Assembly (NCBI GenBank): GCA_963833495.1
Contig: CAWHYJ010000003.1
Coordinates: forward strand, 124,001-188,000
From: Fodinibacter sp963833495
GTDB taxonomy: Bacteria > Actinomycetota > Actinomycetes > Actinomycetales > Dermatophilaceae
Direction: 5' to 3'
Length of the DNA: 64,000 nucleotides
Every line of letters starts with the position of its first letter. The first letter of the stretch is position 1. Of the stretch, positions 1-8,735 are shown one piece after another. The position numbers and the translations under genes were made by a program. The notes under the pieces were generated by a model, which was not told where the DNA came from, did no database searches, and was given only the letters and a program-made list of their open reading frames with translations.

Positions 1-156
1 GACGTCCCACACCAGGAAGATCGCCAGCACCGGCAGCAGCGACAGCAGCAGTCGCCGTGGCCGGCGGTAGACCCGGGCGCGGAGCACGAACTCGAGCGGC
101 AGGGTGATCAGCAGGCAGCCCGCCATGAGCAGGAGGTACTGGGAGCGGTCGTCCAC
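1..156 (-). CDS. Lycopene cyclase domain protein (CrtYc/CrtYe type), partial
   Basis: Only the N-terminal 52 codons lie in the window; the rest continues beyond base 1. The protein starts at a GTG (156) and reads VDDRSQYLLLMAGCLLITLP, then a charged RARVYRRPRR stretch and a second hydrophobic segment ending IFLVWDV. This two-helix pattern is typical of the small heterodimeric lycopene cyclase subunits of actinobacterial carotenoid clusters, which cyclise the ends of lycopene or C50 precursors in the membrane. It begins 9 bases after the stop of the CrtB-Idi gene, so it is the fourth known gene of the carotenoid operon. Whether it acts on C40 or C50 substrates cannot be told from this piece. 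Confidence 0.8.
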   Translation of the reverse strand, partial: MDDRSQYLLLMAGCLLITLPLEFVLRARVYRRPRRLLLSLLPVLAIFLVWDV

Positions 157-165
157 GGTGCCGCC

Positions 166-1695
166 TCACGCCGCCTCGGCGTCGGGGCCCAGCTCCGCGG
201 CGGGTGGCAGCTCGGTGCGCAGGCCGGCGGGCCAGGCGAGCGGGTCGGGGCCGAGGGCGTCGAGCAGCGGCACCTGCTCGGTGCACCAGGGCGAGACGGT
301 GCGGTCCCCGGAGAGCACCTCGCGGCGGAACTGCTCCCAGGACACCCACTGTGCGTCGTCGACCTCCGCCGGGTCGGCCGCCAGCGCATCGTCGTCGACG
401 AAACCGACGAAGACCGGGCACAGCTCGTGCTCGACCAGCCCGTTCATCACCGCGCGGTAGCGGAAGTCGGGCAGCACCAGCCGAAGGCTGCGCACCTCGA
501 CCCCGAGCTCGCTGCGGGCCCGGCGGCGCACCGCCTCGGCGAGGTCCTCACCGGGCTTGGGGTGTCCGCAGACGGTGTTCGTGACCACGCCGGGGAAGCT
601 CGGCTTGCTGGCCGCCCGCGTCGTCACCAGCAGCCGCCCGGCCGGGTCGATGACGTAGCAGGAGAACGCGAGGTGCAGCGGGGTGTCGTCGTGGTGCACG
701 ACCGACTTGGGGGCCTGGCCCACCGGTGACCCGGCGTCGTCGAGCAGCACGACAGGGTCGTCGGACACCCAGGCGCCGTCGTGCGGGTCGCGTGCTGCGC
801 GGTCGGCGTGCACCAGCCGCATCGGCTCGCGCGACACCACCATCCGGGCCGCGAGCGCGGCCTTGCGCGGCGTGGAAACCTTTGCCCGAGAAGTGAACAC
901 ATCATAGTCGGCGGCCTCGATGCGCTCGAGGATGCGCGCGTAGAGCACCCGCGCCGTGGCCACGCACCGCCGCGACGCACCGGGCAGCGCCGGGATGCCG
1001 TCGTCGGCCTCACGGTAGAGCCGCCGGTTGCGCTCGATCTCGAAGGCCATCAGCGCCCGCCACTCGGGCGTCACGACCCGGGCGTGCGGGTCGGCACCGA
1101 ACCGGCGCAGGTCCTCCTGGGGGACATAGACACGCCCTCGGTCGAGGTCCTCGCCGACGTCGCGCAGGAAGTTGGTGAGCTGGAAGGCGAGGCCGAGGGC
1201 GCGGGCCGGCGCGACGGCATCCGTGCCGGGTCGCAGCACCGGCAGCATCATCTCGCCGATGACCGCCGCACTGCCGTCCATGTAGCCCAGCAGGTCGCCC
1301 CAGGTCTCGTAGGTGCGGCGGGTGAGGTCACTGCGCATCGCGCCGAAGAACCGGGTGAAGCACTCGTCCTCGATGCCGCACTCGCGCACCGAGGTGGCGA
1401 TCGCGGCCATCACCGGGTCGGTGGCCGTGCCGGTGGCCAGGGCCACCCAGAACGAGCGCTCGAAGGCGTCGAGCGCAGCCGCCGTCTCGGGGCCGGGGTT
1501 GGGGCCGGCGTCGTCGACGATGTCGTCGGCGAGCCGTGCGAGCGTGTAGACGGCGTGCACATGCCGGCGGCTCGGAGCGGGCAGCAGCCGGGCGCCCCAG
1601 TAGTAGGTGGTGCCGAACTCGCGGGTGACCTGGGCGCAGCGGGCATAGCCGGCGGCCAGCACCTCGGGTGAGGTGACCGGGGTGGGTTGGTTCAC
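166..1695 (-). CDS. crtB: Phytoene synthase - isopentenyl-diphosphate isomerase fusion (CrtB-Idi)
   Basis: One uninterrupted frame of 509 residues holds two enzymes. Residues 1 to about 295 are phytoene synthase, with the metal-binding motifs DDIVDD (57-62) and NFLRDVGEDLDRGR (175-188). Residues from about 312 are type I IPP isomerase, a Nudix fold, with the catalytic Cys376 in NTVCGHP, His378, and the EHE acid motif at 422-424. A short linker (about 297-311) joins them. The protein would couple IPP/DMAPP isomerisation to condensation of two GGPP into phytoene. The start is GTG at 1695, overlapping the crtI stop by GTGA. An in-frame GTG near 775 could restart an Idi-only product, but no ribosome site is visible before it. 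The two genes are normally separate, so fusion is the odd feature; a sequencing indel that removed a stop is an alternative. Confidence 0.9.
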   Translation of the reverse strand: MNQPTPVTSPEVLAAGYARCAQVTREFGTTYYWGARLLPAPSRRHVHAVYTLARLADDIVDDAGPNPGPETAAALDAFERSFWVALATGTATDPVMAAIATSVRECGIEDECFTRFFGAMRSDLTRRTYETWGDLLGYMDGSAAVIGEMMLPVLRPGTDAVAPARALGLAFQLTNFLRDVGEDLDRGRVYVPQEDLRRFGADPHARVVTPEWRALMAFEIERNRRLYREADDGIPALPGASRRCVATARVLYARILERIEAADYDVFTSRAKVSTPRKAALAARMVVSREPMRLVHADRAARDPHDGAWVSDDPVVLLDDAGSPVGQAPKSVVHHDDTPLHLAFSCYVIDPAGRLLVTTRAASKPSFPGVVTNTVCGHPKPGEDLAEAVRRRARSELGVEVRSLRLVLPDFRYRAVMNGLVEHELCPVFVGFVDDDALAADPAEVDDAQWVSWEQFRREVLSGDRTVSPWCTEQVPLLDALGPDPLAWPAGLRTELPPAAELGPDAEAA

Positions 1696-3191
1696 CGGAC
1701 CACCGTACGCGGTACCGGCCGGGCGGCCCCGCTGTACTCCTGCACCCGCTGCGCCGCCAGCTTGCCGCTGACCAGCACCATGGGGATGCCGACGCCGGGC
1801 TGGGTGCCCGAGCCGGCGAAGACCAGGCCGGGCACCCGTCGGTCGACGTTGCTCGGCCGGAACGGGCCGGACTGCAGGAACGTGTGCGCGAGGGCGAACG
1901 GGGTGCCGAGGTGCATGCCCTGGGCGCGCCAGTCGTCGGGGGTGACGAGCAGCTCCTCGCGGATGTCGGTGGGGTAACCGCCGGCCTCGAGGAAGCGGTG
2001 CAGCCGCTCGCGCATCGGGCCCGCCTCGCGCGACCAGTCCAGCGCCGACCCGGTGTGCGGCACGGGCTCGAGCACGTACATCGTGGTCGACCCGGCCGGT
2101 GCGGCGGTCGGGTCGGTGACCGAGGGCACGGTGACCAGGCGCGACGGGTCGGGCATCAGCACGCCCCGGTCGATGATCGCCTCGAAGGCGCCGTCCCAGT
2201 CGTCGCCGAAGTGGATGTTGTGGTGGCGCAGGTGCGGTGCCGGTGCCCCGGCGGCGCCCACGTGCCACACCACTGCGGAGGGGGAGAAGTCGCCGGTGCG
2301 CACCGCTCGGGGGGCGGCGACGCCGGGCAGCAGCCGGTCGTAGGCGACCGGGAGGTCGAGGGTGCACACCACGGCATCGGCGGCCAGCCGCTCACCGTCG
2401 GCGGTGGCGACACCGACCACGGCGCCGTCGGAGCGCCGCAGCACCTCGCTCACCTCGGCGCCGAGGTGGATGGGCACCCCGGCGTCGGTGAGCGCCTGCG
2501 CCATCCCTCGCGGCACGGCGTGCATCCCCCCGTCGGGGTAGAAGACGCCGCGCACGGTGTCCATGTAGGTGATGACGGCCAGCACGGCACGGGCCTTGGC
2601 GGGGGCGATGCCGGCGTAGAGGGCCTGGAAGCTGAAGATGCGGGTGAGCCGGTCGTCGGTGAAGAACCGGTCGACGGCCGCACCCAGGCCGCCGAGCCCG
2701 CCGAGCTGCAGCAGCCTGGCCGCCGTGGCGGGGGAGCGCACGAGGTCGAGCGGCGAGGAGTAGTTGTGGTCGACGAAGGTCGCGAACTCGGTGTCGTAGA
2801 GCTGCTCGAGCCAGACCAGGAACCGGTCGAACCCAGCCGCGTCGGCTTCGCCGACCTTGGTGCGGATCTCCTCGCGCAGGTCGCCCATGTCGGCGCGGAT
2901 GTGCAGCTCGCTGCCGTCGGGGTAGACCGCCCGGTAGGCCGGGTCGAGGCGCCGCATCGGCACCAGGGCCTCGGGGTCGCCGCCGATCGCCGCGATGGGG
3001 GCGTGCAGCAGCTCGGGCATGGTCATGACGACCGGGCCCGTGTCGATGCGGAAGTCGCCCAGGCGCAGCTCGCCGGCGCGGCCGCCGACGATGGCCTCGC
3101 GCTCGAGCACCGTGACGTCGTGCCCGTCGGCGGTGAGGTGGCAGGCGGCGGCCAGGCCGGAGAGCCCGGCCCCGATGACGACGACCCTCAC
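1692..3191 (-). CDS. crtI: Phytoene desaturase
   Basis: 499-residue FAD-dependent carotenoid desaturase. The N-terminus has the dinucleotide-binding motif GAGLSGLAAA followed by the acidic end of strand 2 (VLERE) and GGRAGE, the CrtI pattern. The C-terminal FAD motif PGVGIPMVLVSGKLAAQ fits the bacterial carotenoid desaturase signature. It converts phytoene stepwise to lycopene at the membrane. The start is a GTG at 3191 sharing GTGA with the crtE stop, and the end overlaps the crtB-idi start in the same way, so translation is probably coupled through the operon. Length is normal for the family. Other desaturase-like enzymes (CrtN, CrtD) are less likely because crtE and crtB flank it. Confidence 0.94.
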   Translation of the reverse strand: MRVVVIGAGLSGLAAACHLTADGHDVTVLEREAIVGGRAGELRLGDFRIDTGPVVMTMPELLHAPIAAIGGDPEALVPMRRLDPAYRAVYPDGSELHIRADMGDLREEIRTKVGEADAAGFDRFLVWLEQLYDTEFATFVDHNYSSPLDLVRSPATAARLLQLGGLGGLGAAVDRFFTDDRLTRIFSFQALYAGIAPAKARAVLAVITYMDTVRGVFYPDGGMHAVPRGMAQALTDAGVPIHLGAEVSEVLRRSDGAVVGVATADGERLAADAVVCTLDLPVAYDRLLPGVAAPRAVRTGDFSPSAVVWHVGAAGAPAPHLRHHNIHFGDDWDGAFEAIIDRGVLMPDPSRLVTVPSVTDPTAAPAGSTTMYVLEPVPHTGSALDWSREAGPMRERLHRFLEAGGYPTDIREELLVTPDDWRAQGMHLGTPFALAHTFLQSGPFRPSNVDRRVPGLVFAGSGTQPGVGIPMVLVSGKLAAQRVQEYSGAARPVPRTVVR

Positions 3192-4339
3192 GCGGACCGC
3201 CAGGCGACGGCATCGGCGAGGTCGCGCAGCGCGGCATCCGCCTCGGGGTCGACGTCGAGGTCGTCGAGCGCCCGGTGCGCGCGCCCCACGAGCTCGGCCA
3301 CGGCATCCTCGGCGCGCTCGCGCACCCCGGCAACGGCCATCGCGCGCTGGAGCGCGTCGACCCCGGCGTCGTCGAGGGTGCCCGCGTCGCAGGCGGCCAG
3401 CAGCGGGCGCGCGGAGTCGGGCAGCAGCTGACCGGCCCAGGTGAGCAGCGCGGTGGGCTTGCCGGAGCGCAGGTCGTCGCCCGCGGGCTTGCCGGTGCGC
3501 GCGGGGTCACCCCAGACGCCGAGCACGTCGTCGCGCACCGCGAAGGCGTCGCCGACCAGGTCGCCCCAGGTGACCAGTCGACGCACGAGGTCGGGGTCGG
3601 CGCCTCCGACGAGCGCGCCGAGCTGCAGCGGCCGGGTGATGGTGTAGCGGCCGCTCTTGAACCGGGCGATGCGCCGGGAGGTGGGCAGGTCGCGACGGCG
3701 ACCGGCGGTGTGGGTGACGTCGAGCAGCTGCCCCTCGACCAGCTCGACGGCCATCAGCCGCCACGCCGCGCGGACCTGAGGGGCGGTGCCGGCGACGAGC
3801 ATGGTGGCCTCGCTCAGGGCGAGGTCGGAGACCAGCGTGGCGACGCTGTCGCCGAACAGGGCGGGGTCACCCAGGCCGGCGTGCTCGGCGTGCTGCTGAG
3901 CGGCGACGACGTGCAGGGTGGGCAGACCGCGGCGCGACGCCGAGCGGTCCATGACGTCGTCCTGGATCAGGGCGAACAGGTGCAGCAGCTCGAGCGCCGC
4001 GGCCACCCGCACGAGCTGGGGATGGGTGTCGCCGCGCCCGCCGGCCACGGCCCAGCCCCAGTGGGCCAGCACCGGCCGCAGCCGTTTGCCGTGGTTGCGC
4101 GCGCGGTCGGCGAGCTCGCCGACCAGGTCGACGCCGAGCGGGCCGGGGTCGTGGCCGGGCAGGTCGCGCAGCGGGTCGGCGCTGCTGCCGTCGCCGGTGC
4201 CGGCGGCGGCCTGGCGCAGCGCCTCGGACAGCTCGGCGAAGGTCGTCTCGAGCAGGGTGTCGGCCGCGTACAGCGTGGCGTCGACGGACCGGGCACGGCG
4301 CCGGACGTCGAGGTCCATGGTGGTCACCTCGGCACTCAT
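3188..4339 (-). CDS. crtE: Geranylgeranyl diphosphate synthase
   Basis: Trans-isoprenyl diphosphate synthase of about 383 residues. The first aspartate-rich motif is in LIQDDVMDRS and the second in DDVLGVWGDPA, with KSGRYTITRP between them. It makes the C20 GGPP used by the phytoene synthase in the next genes. The ATG at 4339 is preferred over one at 4381 because a gagg-like ribosome site lies about 11 bases before it. It is the promoter-proximal gene of the carotenoid operon; its upstream region carries a repeated TTGTCTA motif. A menaquinone-type polyprenyl synthase is the alternative, but the linked crtI and crtB favour GGPP synthase. Confidence 0.92.
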   Translation of the reverse strand: MSAEVTTMDLDVRRRARSVDATLYAADTLLETTFAELSEALRQAAAGTGDGSSADPLRDLPGHDPGPLGVDLVGELADRARNHGKRLRPVLAHWGWAVAGGRGDTHPQLVRVAAALELLHLFALIQDDVMDRSASRRGLPTLHVVAAQQHAEHAGLGDPALFGDSVATLVSDLALSEATMLVAGTAPQVRAAWRLMAVELVEGQLLDVTHTAGRRRDLPTSRRIARFKSGRYTITRPLQLGALVGGADPDLVRRLVTWGDLVGDAFAVRDDVLGVWGDPARTGKPAGDDLRSGKPTALLTWAGQLLPDSARPLLAACDAGTLDDAGVDALQRAMAVAGVRERAEDAVAELVGRAHRALDDLDVDPEADAALRDLADAVAWRSA

Positions 4340-4418
4340 CGGCTCAACCGCCTCGTCCCTCGCCCGCGGGCTTCGATTCAACGTATCCGGCCCAGGTCCC
4401 TGGGGTGGTGCCCTTGAG

Positions 4419-4458
4419 CCTAGACAACGCGCTCCATCCTTGCACAGACCTTAGACAA
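4419..4458 (-). promoter_or_regulatory. Two direct repeats of CC(T)TAGACAA upstream of crtE
   Basis: The motif CCTAGACAA (4419-4427) recurs as CCTTAGACAA (4449-4458); the TAGACAA cores start 31 bases apart, three helical turns. Read toward crtE they are TTGTCTA boxes. The region (4340-4571) separates the carotenoid operon from the divergent phosphatase gene, and these boxes are candidate binding sites for a carotenoid regulator such as a MerR- or MarR-type protein. No such regulator is encoded in the window. Function is inferred from position only. Confidence 0.4.
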
Positions 4459-4559
4459 GCTGGCATCCGGGCCGGTCCCGCGGTGGGTCGAGCGAGGCGG
4501 TCCGGGGCGTCCCGACGGCACCCTCCATCCGAGCCAGAGACAAAACGGCCCTGACCTGC

Positions 4560-4565
4560 AACGAT
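4560..4565 (+). promoter_or_regulatory. Candidate -10 element for a leaderless transcript of the SpoIIE phosphatase gene
   Basis: AACGAT ends 7 bases before the GTG start at 4572, the same spacing seen before several other genes in this window. That would put the transcription start at or next to the start codon. No ribosome site precedes the GTG, which agrees. Confidence 0.4.
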
Positions 4566-4571
4566 CAGCGC

Positions 4572-6362
4572 GTGGCGGCCGCACCGGATCCCCCTGGCGA
4601 CCCGACCCGCAACGCCGAGCGGGTCGGCGACAGCCTGACGCGCCTGGCCCGGGTGACCAGCGAGCTCGTCACGGCCGACTCGGTCGACGCGGTCGTGAAG
4701 ATCGTGACCTACCACATGGCCGATGCCGTGGGCGCCACGATCGCCGCCCTCGCCCTGCGCGACGGCGACGAGGTGCGGATCATCGGGCTGCGGGGGCTGC
4801 CGCTGCGCGAGGCACGCAGGTGGGAGGTGGTGCCGCTGTCGCAGTCGATGGCGACCACCGACGTCATCCGCTCCGGCCGGCGGCTCGTGCTGGTGGGCGC
4901 TGCCGCCATCCGCCGGGAGTACCCGGACCTCCGGGGTATCGAGCGGGGCGAGCGCACCGTCCTGACGCTGCCGCTGCGGGTCGCCGGCCGCACCATCGGA
5001 GCCATCCACCTGTCCCGGCCGGGCGCGGCCGAGCCCGACCCCACCGAGCTCGACTTCCTCGACATCATGGCCGACACCTGTGCGCAGGCCTTCGAGCGGA
5101 TCGAGGCCTCCGACGTCGCCCGGCGGCAGACCGCCCGCCTGGAGTTCCTCGCCGAGGCCTCGATCGAGCTGGCCGGCAGCCTCGACCTCGAGGTGACCAC
5201 CCGCCGGGTCGCCCGGCTGGCGGTGCCCACCTTCGCCGACTGGTGCGCCATCGACATCGTGCGCGACGGGCGGGTGCACCGCCTCGCGGTCGCCCACGTC
5301 GACCCCCGCAAGGTCGAGCTGGCCGTCGCGCTGCAGGAGCGCTGGCCTCCAGACCCCGACAGCCCGACCGGGGCCCGGGCGGTGGCGATGTCCGGCCGGC
5401 CCGAGCTGGTGCACCAGATCACCGACGAGATGCTGGTCGCGGGCTGCCGCGACCCCGAGCAGCTGCGCATCGCCCGTGAGCTGCAGCTGCGCAGTGCCCT
5501 GCTCGTGCCCCTCTTCGTCCGCGGGCGGGTGATCGGGGTGCTCAGCTGGGTCTCGACGGACGAGCGCCGACTCTACGAGTGGGACGACGTCCGCTTCGCC
5601 GAGCACCTCGCCCGGCGGGCCGCGACCGCCATCGACAACGCCGAGCTGTACAGCCAGACCCGGGCCGCGGCCGAGCAGCTGCAGCACGCGGTGCTGCCGC
5701 AGGCCCTGGCCGGCGACGACTGCTGGGAGGTGTCGTGCGACTACCGGCCGTCGGGACGGGCCGAGATCGGCGGCGACTTCTACGACGCCTTCCCGCTCGG
5801 CGACGGCCGCCACGTCGCGTTCATCGGCGACGTCATGGGCCGGGGGGTCGCGGCGGCGGCTGCGATGGCCGAGATGCGCGCGGCGACCCGCGCGTTCGCG
5901 TCGATCGACCCCGACCCGGCCGTGGTGCTCGGCAAGCTCGACGTGATGGTGCTCACCTACGGCAGCGAGCAGCTGGTGACCCTCGTGTACGTGCTGGCCG
6001 ACGCCGCTGCACGGCACCTGTTCGTGGGCAACGCCGGCCACCCGCCCCCTGCGCTGCTGCGCGGCGACGGGTCCGTCGAGTTCCTGCCCTACGCCGACGG
6101 TCCGCCGCTGGGGGTCGCGGCGCACGGCCGGGAGCGGGCCACCGTGGCCTTCGACGTGGGCGACACCCTGCTGGCCTTCACCGACGGCCTGGTCGAGCGG
6201 CGTGACGAGGACATCGCGACGGGGCTCGAACGGTTGGCCCGCAAGGTGCCACTGCTGCGTCAGTCGTCCCTCGCCGGTGGCGTAAAGAGCGTCGTCGACT
6301 CAGTGCGCGACGACACCTACGACGACGACATGGCGGCCCTGGGCCTGCGGCGCCGGGCCTAG
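4572..6362 (+). CDS. GAF-GAF-SpoIIE PP2C serine/threonine phosphatase
   Basis: 596-residue signalling phosphatase. Residues about 20-175 and 185-360 resemble two GAF sensor domains; a short helical linker (DNAELYSQTRAAAEQLQ) leads to the PP2C-like domain. That domain shows the metal-binding and core motifs IGGDFYDAF, IGDVMGRGVAAA, GNAGHPPP and FTDGLVERRDEDI. Enzymes of this type usually dephosphorylate an anti-sigma antagonist (STAS protein) and so switch a stress sigma factor. The sensed ligand is unknown. The start is GTG at 4572 with no ribosome site. The gene converges on and overlaps by 4 bases the next gene, a HATPase protein, which is a plausible partner. No STAS or sigma gene is present in the window. 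Confidence 0.9.
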   Translation: MAAAPDPPGDPTRNAERVGDSLTRLARVTSELVTADSVDAVVKIVTYHMADAVGATIAALALRDGDEVRIIGLRGLPLREARRWEVVPLSQSMATTDVIRSGRRLVLVGAAAIRREYPDLRGIERGERTVLTLPLRVAGRTIGAIHLSRPGAAEPDPTELDFLDIMADTCAQAFERIEASDVARRQTARLEFLAEASIELAGSLDLEVTTRRVARLAVPTFADWCAIDIVRDGRVHRLAVAHVDPRKVELAVALQERWPPDPDSPTGARAVAMSGRPELVHQITDEMLVAGCRDPEQLRIARELQLRSALLVPLFVRGRVIGVLSWVSTDERRLYEWDDVRFAEHLARRAATAIDNAELYSQTRAAAEQLQHAVLPQALAGDDCWEVSCDYRPSGRAEIGGDFYDAFPLGDGRHVAFIGDVMGRGVAAAAAMAEMRAATRAFASIDPDPAVVLGKLDVMVLTYGSEQLVTLVYVLADAAARHLFVGNAGHPPPALLRGDGSVEFLPYADGPPLGVAAHGRERATVAFDVGDTLLAFTDGLVERRDEDIATGLERLARKVPLLRQSSLAGGVKSVVDSVRDDTYDDDMAALGLRRRA

Positions 6363-7375
6363 GCTCCGTCGGTGCCGGTCGACGGCATCCGGTAGTGGTG
6401 GGCGAACGGCGCCGCCTCGGGCGTCGGCGGCACCAGTGAGACGACCACCCGGCATCCGGGGTCTCCCACCGCGATCCGCTCCTCGAGCAGCACGGCGACG
6501 TCGACGGTGCTGTTGCGGGCGGCGATGCCGCCGAAGACGCTCGATGTCATCCGGCACAGGGCCGGGGCGCGCAGCACCGAGTCGCCGAACGGGCACTCGG
6601 TGTTCTCCATGACGATCCGCTCGGCGGTGGCCTCCACCACGGTGAAACCGCCGTCGATGGCGTGCTTGAGGCGCACGAAGCAGTGGCCGAGCTGCTCGGG
6701 GGTCATCCGCCCCACCACGGCCTCGGCGAGGCGGAACTCCTTCTCCATCTGCCCGCCGACGTCCGTGCCGACCTGCGCGACGGCGGCCTCGGCCGCGTCG
6801 GGACCGTGGTTGGCCTCGACCGTCTGCGCGAGCTGCACGACCAGGGCGCGCAGGAACGACTCCTTGCCGAACCCGCCCTCGGGCTGGGCCTCGGACAGGG
6901 AGGGCAGCACGTTCGTGCGCCGCTGCGGCGGGTCGAAGGTGGATGCCGTGCGCCGCGGCACGGGCAGGACCACTGACACCACCATGCCCCCGTTGGCCCG
7001 CACCCAGGCGCTCACCGCGGGCGCGAGCGTCGTGATGATCTGCAGCCCCCGACCGGAGTCGGCCAGCAGCAGCTCGGGGTCGGTGTGCACGAGGGGGTCG
7101 GATGCCGTCGCCCCCGGCGCGGGGCGCAGCCGGGCGGCGTCGAAGCCGGGGCCGATGTCGTAGACCTGCAGCACCGGCAGCTCGGTGGCCCAGCCCAGCG
7201 AGACCCACACCGGGCCGGCGGTGTGCCGCACCGCGTTGCCGACGGCCTCGGAGACGATGAGCTCGGCATCCGCGATCTGTTCGTCGCTGCCCGGCACCGC
7301 GTGGCGCTGGAGGTACTGGGTGACCTCGCGGCGCAGGTCACCGACCAGCTCGCGACGATCCAGGTACCATTCCAC
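6359..7375 (-). CDS. HATPase anti-sigma-type kinase fused to an uncharacterised C-terminal domain
   Basis: 338 residues. The N-terminal part (about 10-145) is an RsbW-like GHKL ATPase: N box EAVGNAVRHT, G1 box VYDIGPGFD, G2 box DSGRGLQII. Such domains phosphorylate STAS antagonists or bind sigma factors. A low-complexity hinge (about 145-165) is followed by about 170 residues I cannot place firmly; they contain TECPFGDSVLRAPALCRMTS and FGGIAARN, which recall small-molecule output or sensor domains with conserved cysteines. The start is GTG at 7375. The 3' end overlaps the convergent phosphatase gene, so each transcript is antisense to the other's end. Kinase and phosphatase together suggest one partner-switching circuit. 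Confidence 0.75.
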   Translation of the reverse strand: MEWYLDRRELVGDLRREVTQYLQRHAVPGSDEQIADAELIVSEAVGNAVRHTAGPVWVSLGWATELPVLQVYDIGPGFDAARLRPAPGATASDPLVHTDPELLLADSGRGLQIITTLAPAVSAWVRANGGMVVSVVLPVPRRTASTFDPPQRRTNVLPSLSEAQPEGGFGKESFLRALVVQLAQTVEANHGPDAAEAAVAQVGTDVGGQMEKEFRLAEAVVGRMTPEQLGHCFVRLKHAIDGGFTVVEATAERIVMENTECPFGDSVLRAPALCRMTSSVFGGIAARNSTVDVAVLLEERIAVGDPGCRVVVSLVPPTPEAAPFAHHYRMPSTGTDGA

Positions 7376-7450
7376 CCCGCCAGTGTGCTCCCGCGCAGGT
7401 CAGCGCGGTGGCATGCGTCCACGCGATCTCGTGCCGACCCCACCGGCCCG

Positions 7451-8104
7451 CTACGGGGCGGCGCTGGGCGCGGGCTCTTCCTCGATCGGGTGGTCGACAC
7501 TCTCGCCGGGGACCGTGCCGCAGAAGTCGTCGACCCAGTGGGCGACCTCGGGGTCGGGCGGGGGGAGGGAGCCGACGGAGGTGTTAGCCCCGATCGCCCG
7601 GAGGTCCTTGAGCAGCGCGAGGCCGCGGTGGCCGTCGTCGTCGGCCGGGCCTCGAGCGTCGAGCACGCTCACCTGCGCCCGCCCGGTGAACAGGATCAGC
7701 TCACCGCTGAGCAGCACGGCCGGCACGCCGAGCTGCGGCTCGAGCCGCTGGCAGGTCACGCCGGTGCCGTCGGGGCGCCAGTCCATCGTGCTGACCGAGA
7801 TGGGGTCCATGCAGCCACCGTCGTCGAAGGCTGCTTGGAGGCAGCTGCCGTAGGAGGCCCACACCTGGAAGTCGGGCCCGTTGTCAGTCACGCGGGTGAC
7901 GTCGGTGAGCGCCAACCCGCCGGCCTCGGGCCCGAGGTAGTAGGCGGTCCGGCCCTCGGAGCCCACCCGCTGGGCCACCGCAGCCACCGACGGGTCGCCC
8001 ACGTAGTTACCGGTCGACGAGCGCACACTGCACCCGGTGAGGGCGAGCAGCACGGCGCTCACTGCCGCAGCCCCGACACGTCGGGGCACGCGTTCTCGGC
8101 GCAT
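7451..8104 (-). CDS. Putative lipoprotein of unknown function
   Basis: 217 residues if started at ATG 8104 (MRRERVPRR). A basic n-region, a hydrophobic stretch and the lipobox LTGC mark a lipoprotein signal peptide with cleavage before the Cys, so the mature protein should sit on the outer face of the membrane. The rest contains several Cys (CLQAAFDDGGC, VTCQRLE, DFCGTVPGE), probably disulfides, and an acidic Pro-rich tail. I do not recognise the family. It lies alone, convergent with nothing and divergent from the DUF2237 gene. Confidence 0.6.
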   Translation of the reverse strand: MRRERVPRRVGAAAVSAVLLALTGCSVRSSTGNYVGDPSVAAVAQRVGSEGRTAYYLGPEAGGLALTDVTRVTDNGPDFQVWASYGSCLQAAFDDGGCMDPISVSTMDWRPDGTGVTCQRLEPQLGVPAVLLSGELILFTGRAQVSVLDARGPADDDGHRGLALLKDLRAIGANTSVGSLPPPDPEVAHWVDDFCGTVPGESVDHPIEEEPAPSAAP

Positions 8105-8184
8105 GACACCTCCATCCACCGGGAACGACTGTCCTCCCGGGGACCCGGTGGCTGCAAGGGGCCCGGTTCGGCCATGCTGGGCGG

Positions 8185-8577
8185 GTGACCGAACGCAACG
8201 TCCTGGGTGGCGAGCTGCAGGAGTGTGGCACCGACCCGATGACCGGCTTCTACCGCGACGGGTGCTGCAGCACCGGGCCGGAGGACCGCGGCAGCCACAC
8301 CATCTGCGCCGTCGTCACGGCCGAGTTCCTCGAGCACCAGCGGGCCATCGGCAACGACCTCTCGACCCCCGTGCCGGCCTACCGCTTCCCGGGGCTGGTG
8401 CCCGGCGACCGCTGGTGCGTGACGGCCGCGAACTGGGCACGCGCGCACGCCGAGGGCGTCGCGGCGCCGGTGGTGCTCGCGGCCACCTCGGAGGCGGTGC
8501 TGCGCGTGGTCCCGATGGCGGCCCTGCAGCAGCACGCCGTCGACGTGCCCGAGGACCCGAGCTCGCTCGCGCCCTGA
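8185..8577 (+). CDS. DUF2237 family protein
   Basis: 130-residue cytosolic protein whose whole length matches the conserved DUF2237 pattern: NVLGGEL, CGTDPMTGFYRDGCC, GPEDRGSHTICAVVTAEFL, GNDLSTPVP, FPGLVPGDRWCV. The many conserved Cys and the charged pockets suggest metal or ligand binding, but no function is established to my knowledge. The start is GTG at 8185 with a CATGCT hexamer a few bases upstream and no ribosome site, so it may be leaderless. Confidence 0.85.
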   Translation: MTERNVLGGELQECGTDPMTGFYRDGCCSTGPEDRGSHTICAVVTAEFLEHQRAIGNDLSTPVPAYRFPGLVPGDRWCVTAANWARAHAEGVAAPVVLAATSEAVLRVVPMAALQQHAVDVPEDPSSLAP

Positions 8578-8735
8578 GCAGCCCGGTCGCCCGCACCTTG
8601 GCGGCCCGCTTCGCTCCCCCCGGTGCAACCTTCGACACGCGGCGCGCGGACCCGCGGATTCACGCGTCCGTGCGGCCCACCCGGCATCGGTCCTGACCTA
8701 ACGTCGGGCACTCCGACGACCTCGAAGGAGCAGCG

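Noticed and set aside
1696..2367. N-terminal extension of the CrtB-Idi frame
   Set aside because: It is antisense-free but out-of-frame shadow of crtI with low-complexity Arg/Pro content; GTG 1695 fits the family start and overlaps the crtI stop.
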